The notes under the pieces were generated by a model. The model made no database searches, was not told the DNA's origin, and worked only from the letters and a program-made list of their open reading frames with translations. This document shows, in pieces, positions 16,361-26,531 of a stretch of DNA of 64,000 nt; position 1 is the stretch's first letter, and each line of letters starts with the position of its first letter. The DNA is from Manihot esculenta (Eukaryota > Streptophyta > Magnoliopsida > Malpighiales > Euphorbiaceae), in the NCBI RefSeq assembly GCF_001659605.2, contig NC_035170.2, positions 31,662,020 to 31,726,019 on the forward strand, given 5' to 3'. The position numbers and the translations under genes were made by a program.

Positions 16361-18319
16361 TATTTGCCTACAATTATTTAATATCCAAACTCCCTGTAAT
16401 CATAACAGTTGGGATTAGTGAATTCAAGAATTATCTTCATAATTCAAACAAAAATAATGCTATGAGCCTGTAGATTGTCAATCACTTGAAGAAACAATAA
16501 ACGCAGGATAACAAAAGCTAAGTGCTGGTTTATTCTCTGACAAATAAAATACAAAAGCTACTCTGTTAAAGCATCCCCATCCCCAGACCTCCAGATTGCA
16601 TTCTCCAATTTTGTTTTTTCTTTTCAATAAGAAAAATTCTCTCAATAAAGCCAATAAAAACTTAACATAGCACCATCTATTTCTCCAATTTTGTTAAGAG
16701 CACCACATACTTAGAGAAGAAAATTCATTGGCATCCATCTCTATAAAATAAAAATAAAGAAGTAAAAGAATCAATAAACATATGATGGCTGAACCTCAGT
16801 GATGCTAAAATCCAAGAATCAAGGAAGAAAGCAGAAACTAAACATACTTATGCCTCCAGTGACTTGTGTTTCCAGGAAACAGAGGGCTAGAATGTAGATT
16901 GGTAATCTGGGTATTGGGTTTTAGCTCAAGTAGAAAAGTCTGATTCTGGGTTTTGGTTGAAAGGGGAGACTGGTCTACCAGGATGAGTCGTGGAGGTGAA
17001 AAAATCGCCAGAAAAAATGGTTTTTGGTTGGAAAAGTGGATAGGTATGGGTCTGGGTTACTCCCATTCTCTGGCAGTGTCATCATAATTGTTTATTGACG
17101 CCATGAGATTATATAATTGCCAACAGAAAAAACTAAAACAAATTGTTTTGTGCTTGAACATTATACCTTTTAGTTTTTATAATTTTATTTATGTTTTAGT
17201 CTTTTATTAAAATTAAAATAAATTAATTAATATATTATTTAATAATAGAAATAAAAAATTTGATTTTATAAAACATATAAATATTTTAATTTAAGTGATA
17301 TAAAAATATGAACCGCATAATTAATTTTGACAAGATATGCTATTTCCTTTTATTGCTTTTTCTTGTGTGAATTAATTTAATTGGATAACCGTTATGGAAG
17401 AAAAAGCAGGCTGACAGTGACTCAAAGCAGGCTGACAGTGACTCAACAGGCTGTGTTGTTAGATATCTATCCTTCAGTCGCAAACTCATCTCGCATTCTT
17501 GCCTGCCACTCATAACTAACAAACGTAGGCTCCATGTGCACCGTTATTGGAAGTAGTTAACAGAATTGAAAAACTACAAAATATTAAAAATTATATAAAT
17601 CAAATTTATTTTGCTATTTTAATTTATTTTTAACTTTTTATTGAAAATTATATTAAAATCTTTTCAAAACTCTATCAAACTCACATAGTATTAAAATCGT
17701 TTCGAAGCTGTATTAAATTCGTATCATATCAGAATTAAATTGAGAATTAATTTTATACATATTTTTATTATTTTTTAAATATATTATAAATAGAGTTATA
17801 TCTATTTTATATATATATTATGAATAATTTAATATTATTTTTATTTTTTATTCATATATTTTTTTATTAACTTAATTATAAAATATCAAATTATTTTATC
17901 ATTTTTAATTATAAGTGGGATAACAATATTTATAATATTTAATATTGGTATATATTAGGACACTTTACCTGATATAATATATATAGTATTCAAAATAAAA
18001 AAAAAAAAAGGTATTTCTCCTATTGTAATATAAAAATGATTTGCTTATATACAAGGCCATTAGTCAAAATAGCATAATTTCTCTTCTAAATTTTGCGAAT
18101 CAAGATTTTTTTTCTTTTACACTTCATTTTGAAACGATTATTTTACAAGATAAAAAAAATTAAATAAATTTTTAAAAATCTAAATCAAATTCTCACAAAA
18201 TTTTGATTTCAAAAGATTTATCTAATTTAAGAATATATTAATTCTTGTCTTTGTTTTTTTTTTTCCTTAAAAGAGAATTATTATATGAGCCTAAAATGCC
18301 GGTTATTAATTAAATTGTA
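16361..18319. other. BG2 upstream region, no gene seen
   Basis: This is AT-rich and should contain the BG2 promoter. A two-copy 21-bp repeat (AGCAGGCTGACAGTGACTCA) lies at 17406-17447. Otherwise only A/T-rich low-complexity sequence is seen. Confidence 0.5.
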
Positions 18320-18635
18320 TGTGCCATACTGGATTTCATGGCATCCCTTCTCTTTGAAAAGGATGCTTCCATCATATGTATAATTTTTAATTGATATCAT
18401 TAAATTTGTTTATTAGAAAAATTATCATTACTATTTTCTAAATATCAGGATAATACAGACAATTTTTAATTTTTAATTGATACCATCAAATTTGTTTATC
18501 AGAAAAATTATCATTATCATTTTCTAAATATCATGATGATACACACAATTTATAATAACAAAATAAATATATGCTATGGAAGACATTCTTTTCAAAGAGA
18601 AGAGATACCATGAAATCCAGTATAATAGGCGGTTG
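18320..18635. repeat. Inverted-repeat element, MITE-like
   Basis: A segment around 18329-18380 (CATACTGGATTTCATGGCAT onwards) returns inverted at about 18575-18625 with a few mismatches. Between the arms lie two direct copies of an about 80-90-bp AT-rich unit (about 18380-18460 and 18469-18548). No coding capacity. This fits a small non-autonomous DNA element or an imperfect foldback; I cannot define a target duplication. Confidence 0.5.
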
Positions 18636-18646
18636 TGTAAAATTAA

Positions 18647-18990
18647 TGTGGTCGAAATAGACTTGTATTGTGATTGTAAGAAATTACTTAAAATTCTGAT
18701 ACTCAAGTCAGTAAACTAAAGAGAAAAGACAAATATAAGAAATTGTTTAGAATTCAAGAGTAGTTGTATAACAATCGCGTACATTTATCTATATGATCAT
18801 TCGCTTTTATGCTGTAAGAAGACAGAGTTAATTATAGCATTCTCTGAAAATTTAGCTGGTGCCAGCTAATTAATAGAATACTCCATCAGCTAATTGATTG
18901 GTAATCCCGTGATTACAGGCGTAATGGAAATCTGCTGGATTGTGCCTGTTAACAGTAACTTTATCTGCATTATGTGAAGACTCAGCTTTT
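18647..18990 (-). repeat. Element E 3' LTR (left copy)
   Basis: TGTGGTCGAAATAGA through about 18990 aligns with 53350 to about 53735, for example over AGTCAGTAAACTAAAG and GAGTAGTTGTATAA. The copy has lost about 50 bases relative to the right one. The inner border is approximate. Confidence 0.65.
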
Positions 18991-19009
18991 ACCCTAAAGG
19001 TATATTTTT

Positions 19010-20127
19010 CAGGATTTAGTTTCGACTTGCCTTATCCAGTATATTAAAAACTTTTCAGATATTATTTGGATGATCTTCTAAGGTTATGCTCTTTACACCA
19101 TGTCATCCACGTATGCCTTAATTGTTGACCCCACCATATCTTTGAAGATGTCTGACACTAGCCTTTAATAAGTTGTTCCTGCATTCTTTAGTCCAAACGG
19201 CATCACTTTGTAGCAAAAAACTCATACGTCGATAATGAACGCAATCTTCTCTGTATCTTCGATGTCCATCATGATCTGATAGTAACTTGAAATGGCATCA
19301 AGAAATTGCTACATGACCCGGGGTCGAGTCCATCAACCTGTCGATAGATGGAAGTGAGTAATGATCCTTTGGATATGCTTTGTTCAAGTCATTGAAATCC
19401 ACGTACATCCTCCATTTTCCATTAGTCTTCTTTATTAGTACTATATTGGTGAGTCATGTAGGATATTGGACCTCCTTTACTAATCCTATATTTAATAACT
19501 TATTAACCTCTTCCTTAATCACCTATTGCCTTTTTTATGCAAACTTTCTTTTCTTCTGTTGCACCAATTTTATTGTTTTATCAATAGAAAGCTTATGGGT
19601 GATAAGAGTCGGGCCCATTCCTGTCACATTCTCTAGAGACCAAGCAAAAGTTGTTGCTCTGTATTTTAGTAATTCTATTAAATGATTCTTTGTTTCACTA
19701 GTTAATGCAGTACCGAATCGTATCTTTTGATCCTTACCTAACTAGACCTCTTCTACCGGGTCTGCTGGCTCTAGCTTTATATGGGAATCAGGCCTTTCTA
19801 GCAAGTTGATAGGCATTGTTGCTTTCTCAAAGCTTTTTGTGGAGTGTCTGTAACATTCTTGGGTCGACTTTTGATTGTCTCGGACTATGGCTAATCCTCC
19901 TAGAGCTGGTAACTTAAGACACATAGCACCCATGTTAATAACTATATCGTGATAGTTTAGAACTGGGCGACTGAGTATCACATTGTACGTAAGAGAGATA
20001 TCTACCACCATAAACTCCAATACTGCCACAATTTTATCTCCTAATCCTACTAATGGATAGGAGACTTTAACAAGTTATTTTTATTCAAGTCTAATTTATT
20101 AAAAACATCTAAGGTGATGAGATTAAT
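19010..20127 (-). pseudogene. Element E protease/reverse transcriptase fragment
   Basis: Read on the minus strand, this gives a protease tail and linker (about 20029-19742; contains FMVVDISLTYNVILSRPVLN), then RT motifs WRMYVDFNDLNKAYPKDHYS and LPSIDRLMD near 19330-19420, an MPFGLKNAG-type segment near 19190, and AYVDDMV near 19095-19115. Several stops and frame changes interrupt it. It is the pol gene of the Tat-like element; the rest of pol is deleted. The right break at 20127 is the insertion point of element B. Confidence 0.75.
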
Positions 20128-22646
20128 TGTAATACCCGGCTAGATTCCGGCATCGGAATCCTTACCTTCCGGCGGAATCTCCGTTGGAATGTGGAATTTT
20201 GATGATGCCAGAGTCTTCTAGAGGGGTAAGATGTGATTTCTAAAATGATTTTTACTGATTTCATGGTTTTAAATGGAAAAGAATTGAGTTTTGAAAAGAA
20301 AAGACCAAGGAGGTTTTTGCCAGGTTCGGCTGCCGAAAGTGAAGTTCGGTCGCCGAACATGGGAAGGTTTCGGGAGTGCTTTTGGCCTCCGAAAGCCTTG
20401 TTTGAACAAACCAGGTTCGGCCGCCGAACCTCAAGTTCGGCCGCCGAACATGGGGGTGTTTTGCATGCACGTTAGGCCGCCGAAGGAGGTTTGGCTGGCC
20501 ACCTATAAAAGCCCCTCAGACCGAAAATGGGCGAGATTTCTCCCCATTCTCGAGCTCAGGTGTGTTCATGTCCTCCTTTGGTCATTTTCATGTTTTCTCT
20601 TCATCTCCTTCATATTTTTATGAGTTCCATGGTTGTTTTGAAGAGTTTTCAAGCTTAGATCAAGTTTTGGGAGCTTGGAGACCCAAGGAGTAGTTTCCTC
20701 CCATCTCCAAGTTAGAGCTCGCACAAACCCTCGATCTTCAAGAGGTAAGTGTGGATCTATGCTTTCCTTTACGTTTCATGAAGTTTTAAGTGAGTTTTAA
20801 GATGGTTTTGATGGTTTAGTATGGGTAGATATGCATGTTAGGGTTTATGTGGGTTTTATGCCCAATGTATGATAATGTATGTTCATGTGATGTTTGTGTT
20901 GGGGTTTAGGTCAGTTTTCAAGCCCCTTGAGCATATGGGAGAGAGTATGCATGATTGGGAGAGAGTATGCATGATTGGGAGAGAGTATGTGAGGTTTGGT
21001 TTGTTTTGATGGTTTTGGCCTATGTGGGTCATGAACTATCTATGTATGCTTTAGATGTTGTTTTTGGGAGTTTAAGCTTGTTTGAGCTCCTTTGTGCATG
21101 GTTAAGGATGTATGCATGTGTTTGAGAAGTTGGGTGCTTGTTTTGGGGTGTATGGAAGGTTTGGGAGGCTTGAAATGCACAAAGGCTGAGTTCTGGATGA
21201 ACTCAGGTTCGGCCGCCGAAGGTGGTTTCGGCCGCCGAACCTGCCTGAGGATGCAGGGATTGGCCGCCTAACCTTGCCCCCGAAAGTTGAGTTTTGGCTT
21301 GAAAGCAGACTTTCGGCCGCCGAAGGTAATGTTCGGCCGCCGAAAGTGCCTGACTTTCATCTCTGGAGAGAGGTTCGGCCGCCGAAGGTGCCCCCGAACC
21401 TGCCTGACTTTCGTCTCTGTCTGGGACTTTCGGCCGCCGAAGGTGCCGCCGAAAGTGCCCTGTCCAGCCTTTTCATGAGTGTTTTCTATGCATGTTTAAG
21501 TGATGCTTTAGGGGGTTTTTGGGTAGTTGTTTAGAGTATGTTTGGCACCTCACTGGAGTCCACCTGTGTAGGATCGGACCCGAGGAACCGAGGTGTTTAG
21601 CAGTGTTAGCTGCTTCAGAGTTAGTCTAGAGCTAGCCAGAGGTGAGTGGAACTAACCCTTATGTTTTAAATCAAATATTTTCAGCATGTTCAAGCATGTT
21701 CATGCATCATGAATACCATGTTATGCAATAGGTTGTTTGCATTAGAATTCACGAATATGATGCATTGCATAATACGATGATAATGATGTGGATGGATACT
21801 GGATGATCCTCTAGCCCTCAGTATGTTATGACATGATGTGGAATGATATGATATGGCATGTACGATATGATATGAGATGTGAAGTCCAGGTGTGGCTGTA
21901 TCGCCCCTGGCATAGAGCATGAGAAGTCCAGGTGTGGTCGTATCGCCCCTGGCATAGAGCATATGAAGTCCAGGCGTGGCCGTATCGCCCCTGGCATAGA
22001 GTATTGTTGACTTGTTATGGTACGAGATTGATATGTAGAGGGCTATTGGTGACAGGTTCATCCTTGAGGTGATATATTTATGATGTGACGCATTCCATGA
22101 TAGCATACGTTAAAATGAACTGTTTTCTTTTATGGTTTCTGCTCACTGGGCTTTTTAGCTCACCCCTCTCCCCTAACCCCAGGCTTGCAGGGTCAGAGGT
22201 AGTTCAGGAAGACGACGAGATACGATTATGGTTATGGCATGTAATAGAATAGTAGTGGACATGATGTAATGTAAGGTTATGTATTGATGTAAAAAGAGTT
22301 GTATTGCATAATGATATTATGTTATATGTTCAGAGTTATAGTATTGTGCTTGGCCCGAGTTGGTTAATCCCTTTATACATGAGTTTTATTTCATGTCGAT
22401 ATATGTGTTGGACCGAGTTTGACATAGGGTATGCTGACCCTAGGGGTTCTATGAGTTCAGTCATAGTGCATACACAGGTCAAGCTGGGTAAAAGGTAAAG
22501 TTTTAAATGTTTTATGGTTATGTTTGATCATGTTTGGGATTATACCAGCTATACAGGATGTATGTTAGGCTTGCTACGGGTCCCGGCGACCTTAAGTCGA
22601 CCTGAATCCTAGCGCCGGTAGCGGTCCGGATTTTCGGGTCGTTACA
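20128..22646 (+). repeat. Element B 5' LTR (2519 bp)
   Basis: It starts TGTAATACCC and ends CGTTACA. TATA lies at 20504-20511, palindrome clusters at about 20325-20490 and 21207-21455, donor-like sites at 20745 and 21642, and acceptor-like sites ending at 21571 and 22190. It has three copies of a 42-bp unit (21881-22003), where the 3' LTR has two, and one extra short GGGAGAGAGTATGCATGATT unit near 20937-20985. Confidence 0.93.
21881..22003 (+). repeat. Three-copy 42-bp LTR repeat, element B
   Basis: Units beginning GAAGTCCAGGTGTGG start at 21881, 21923 and 21965. Each carries CCAGG and CCTGG arms that could pair. The sister LTR has two copies at 49129-49210, so copy number changed after insertion or during reverse transcription. 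Confidence 0.85.
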
Positions 22647-22649
22647 GAA

Positions 22650-22662
22650 TGGTATCAGAGCC
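22650..22662 (+). other. Element B primer binding site
   Basis: TGGTATCAGAGCC lies three bases after the 5' LTR, the same initiator-tRNA type as in A, C and D. Confidence 0.92.
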
Positions 22663-22916
22663 TGGTTTCACATGGTCGGACCTATAGTGTGTCGGGCTCA
22701 TAAAGGTTATAGTAGGGCAAGCACAATAGGAAGATCATGTCCACTAGGATAGGATATGGAGTCCTGTCTTGTATAATGATGTGAAATGCCATGATAATGA
22801 GCATGTGCATTAATGCTATGATATGTATGTTATGTATGTGGTGCAGGTTCATGTGTTTCCACATGAACCATATAATGCTAATGTTTATGTGCTATGTTAT
22901 GCTTTCAGAAGTCAAG

Positions 22917-23876
22917 ATGAGAGGAACTCGTCGATCTGCTAGATTGACTGGAGCTTCGCCATAGAATGAGGGCATGGATGCCCATTCCCCTGCTCTGCAG
23001 AGGGCAAGATCTTGTAGGACAATCAGGGAAAGTACATCAAGGGACCCTAGAAGGTCTTTTGATGCAGGTTGGAGGAGATCAGTTCATGAAGGTATGTCAG
23101 TGGATGTGATGGAAACAGAGGAGGATAACCAGAGAAGAGATAGTAGTTTGGGCATGAGTATGTCAGTAGAGGATATGGGAGAGTCCCAAGGAGGCACTCA
23201 GGCTTCGGGCTTTGTTCCACCACAGTATCCACCCTACCCGCAAGGGCCAGGGTATCCGATGGGAGGTACATCGGATTTCTTTAGCCATAACCCATATCCC
23301 ACCTTTATGCCCTATCCTCCCTTTTACCCACAGTACCCCATGTTTCCATCCTCACCCTTTTTCTCAGGTCCAGCAAACCCTAACCCAGGGGATGCTGCAC
23401 CTCCTCCTCCACCAGCAGAACCAATAGTCCCTGATGTCCGGATACCCAAACCTGGTTCATCAGTTGGGGGTAAAGTAAAGATGACAGATTACCTCAAGTT
23501 GGATGCCCCCAAGTTCGAAGCAGGCGATGACCCTTTTGAGTACCTCAGAACGGTAAAGATGATAACAGATGAGCTAGGAGCAAGTGACAGTAGAGCCATT
23601 CAGATGGCAGGGTTCACATTGAAATGCAAGAAGGCAAGGGAGTGGTTCAAAAACTATGTGGACCCAAGGTTGGAGAGCTTATCCTGGGAGCAGTTTGCCA
23701 ATGAGTTTGCAGGATGGGCTTTTCTAGATAGTTCCAGAGAACTGAAGATGATTGAGTTTGAGCAGCTAAGGCAGACGGAAGAGATGAGCGTAGAGGAGTT
23801 TACGGACAGGTTCCTGGAGCTGTTGCCGTTTGCAGGACAAGGTCTTGACACAGACCTGAAGAAGTCTAGGAGATAT
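22917..23876 (+). pseudogene. Element B gag, 5' part, with early stop
   Basis: The frame starts [15 protein letters not shown] at 22917 and meets TAG at 22962-22964. After the stop the gag frame stays open (proline-rich segment, then [13 protein letters not shown] and [13 protein letters not shown]) until element C interrupts it at 23877 after KKSRRY. The N-terminal nonsense codon and the decay downstream mark it as dead. Confidence 0.88.
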
Positions 23877-26282
23877 TGTAATACCCGGCTAGACTCTGGT
23901 ATCGGAATTCCTACCGTCCGGTGGAATCTCGGATGTCGGAAGCCTCTAGTAGGGTAGAAACATGTTTTCATAAAATGTTTTAAAAGCATTTCATGGTTTT
24001 AAATATGAAAATTTAATGAGTTTTTGCATGAAAAGTCTTTGGAGGAAAACCCAGGTTCGGCCGCCGAAAGTCAAGTTCGGCCGCCGAACATGCATACGTT
24101 TTGGAGGCACGTTAGGCCCCCGAAAGCATGAGTGAGGGAAGTTCAGGTTCGGCCGCCGAAAGTCAAGTTCGGCCGCCGAACATGGCATGTGTGCGGAGGC
24201 ACTTTCGGCCCCCGAACGTGGTCTGGCCAGCCACTATAAAAGGGGCACTTAGCCGAAATGGGCGAGCTTTCTCCCATTTTCGGCCACAGCTAGCTTCCGA
24301 CCTCCCTCTTCCCAATCTAGTGTTCTTCCTTCAAATCCCCACCCTTTTTCTTGAGTTTTAAGCTTGCATTGAAGGTTTTGAACTTTTGAAACAAGTTTTG
24401 GAGCTTTGGGAACCCAGGAGCTCATTTTCGTGGATCTCCAAGTTTAGGTCGTCTCCCTCTCGATCTTCAAGAGGTAAGAGCCGATCTTAAGCTCCTTACA
24501 TGTTTTAAGTAAGTTTTAAGTTGTTTTATGGGTAGAGATGCATGTTTAGGCTTGTTGATGAGTTTATGGGTTTTGATGTTTTGATGAACTATGTATGTTG
24601 TTTATGTGGCTTGCTTGTGTGTTGTAGTTGGGGTTTAAGTTAGTTTGAGGCCCCTAGGAGCTTGTATGCTTGAGTATGCATGTTGTAGAATAGGTTTATG
24701 CATGATTGGTGAGTTTGGAGGCAAAAATGCTTAAGGGAGCCAAGTTTCTGCCCTTTGGCAGAAACCAGGTTCGGCAGCCGAAGGGAGTTTCGGCCGCCGA
24801 ACATGGCTTGGGAGGCAGCTTTAGGCTGCCGAAGCTTGCCCCCGAAAGTTGGAGTTTCGGCTCTGTCCGAGACTTTCGGCCGCCGAAGGTGCCGCCGAAC
24901 ATGCATGAGTTTCGCCTCTGTCTGGGAGTTTCGGCCGTCGAAGGTGCCGCCGAACCTGCCTGACTTTCGGCTCTGGAGGGACTTCCGGCCACCGAAGGTG
25001 CTGCCGAAAGTGCCCTTCCCAGCCTTTTCTTGCATGTTTTCTAGGGATGTTTTGAGGTGTTTTTAGGAGGTTTTTGGGGGTATGTTTAGAGTTATGTTCT
25101 TGTTGTTTGGTGCCTCATTTGAGTCCACTTGTGTAGGTTCGGACCCGAGGAACCGAGACCCCCGGTTGTGAGATAGTCGTTCAGAGTCCGTTGTTAAAGC
25201 TTCAGTCGCCAGGTGAGTGGGATAACTCCCTAAGTTTCTAAGTAAAGTAATTGAATAAATGAACAAATGAATGAATCTGAAAGCATACTCATGCATCATT
25301 AATGCCATGAAATATTCCAGGATGTTTGCATTAGAAATTCACGAATATGTTGCATTGCATAATTTGATGTTGATGTGGATGGTTGTTGGATGATCCATAG
25401 TCCTTTGATGTTATGTTATGATGATATGTTATGGAAGACCAGCGAGGCCCATTCTACGCCCCTGGTGCTATGTAAGAGAAAGGACCAGCGAGGCCCATTC
25501 TACGCCCCTGGCACTTTAGAATGTTATGTTATGTAAGAGAAAGACCAGTGAGGCCCATTCTACGCCCCTGGCATTTGGAGATGTTGAGAACTAATGGTGA
25601 CAATACCATCCTTTATGTGATTAGCTGTGATGTGTTGCATTTCATGAAAGCATGAATAAGAAAAAGAAAAGGTTAATTAAATTGGTGATAAGAAATAAAA
25701 TGAATATTAATAATAATAATAATTATGATAAGAATAATAAAATAAATAATAATAAACATAAAAATGGTGAAACTAAATCACATGTTTTTATCTTTCTGCT
25801 CACTGGGCTTTATAGCTCACTCCTCTCCCCTAACCCCAGTCTTGCAGGTGCAGAGTAGATAGAGAAGTCAGTTGAGTAAGAGAAGTTTATGTAATAGCCT
25901 AGTGGTGGACATGGTTTATTTGTAATGTAAAAGTTTGTTATGTAATGTAATGAAAGTTTAGAATGTGCTTGACTGGAGTTTGTTTTAATCCCTTGTGTAT
26001 ATGATCCAAAAATGTTTTTATGATGTTTATGTTATCTAAGCCTATCATATGTTATGTTACCCTTTGGAGTATTTGATGAGGACTCCAATGAGGGGTTTAT
26101 GATATGTTATGTATGTGCAGGTTAGGCTTGGAAAGAAAAATTTTATTTTTTATGTATGTTGTTGATCATGTATGGGATTAAACAGGTTCACAAGATGTAT
26201 GTTTGGCTTGCTACGGGTTCTGGCGGCCTTAAGCCGACCTGAATCCTAGCGCCGGTAGCGGTCCGGTTTCCGGGTCGTTACA
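23877..26282 (+). repeat. Element C 5' LTR (2406 bp)
   Basis: It starts TGTAATACCC and ends CGTTACA. TATA lies at 24235-24242; palindrome clusters at about 24056-24222 and 24768-25012; donor-like sites at 24474 and 25213; acceptor-like sites ending at 25136 and 25847. A three-copy repeat with GACCAGCGAGGCCC lies at 25437-25575, and an AT-rich AATAATAA tract at about 25700-25770. Confidence 0.95.
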
Positions 26283-26285
26283 GAG

Positions 26286-26298
26286 TGGTATCAGAGCC
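26286..26298 (+). other. Element C primer binding site
   Basis: TGGTATCAGAGCC lies three bases after the LTR. Confidence 0.93.
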
Positions 26299-26531
26299 CT
26301 AGGTTCATATGGTCGGACCTAGAGTGTCGGGCTCATAGATGTTATAGAAAGTCAAGCACAATAGGAAATCATGTCCACTAGGATAGGATGTAGAGTCCTG
26401 TCTAGAATGAAAGTATGTATGCCATGAGATATGCTATGAATATGATGTGTATATGATGTGGGTTCATGTGTTTCCACATGAACCATTTGATGCTAATGTT
26501 TTGTTATCTGTGCTGTTTTTCAGTAAACAGA

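Noticed and set aside
22974..23957. Separate gene starting MDAHSPALQRARS
   Set aside because: It is the gag of element B downstream of an early stop codon, running into the LTR of element C.
25437..25575. Repeats that look like a short CRISPR array
   Set aside because: Three tandem LTR units with little or no unique spacer, in a plant retrotransposon; also present in sister LTRs.
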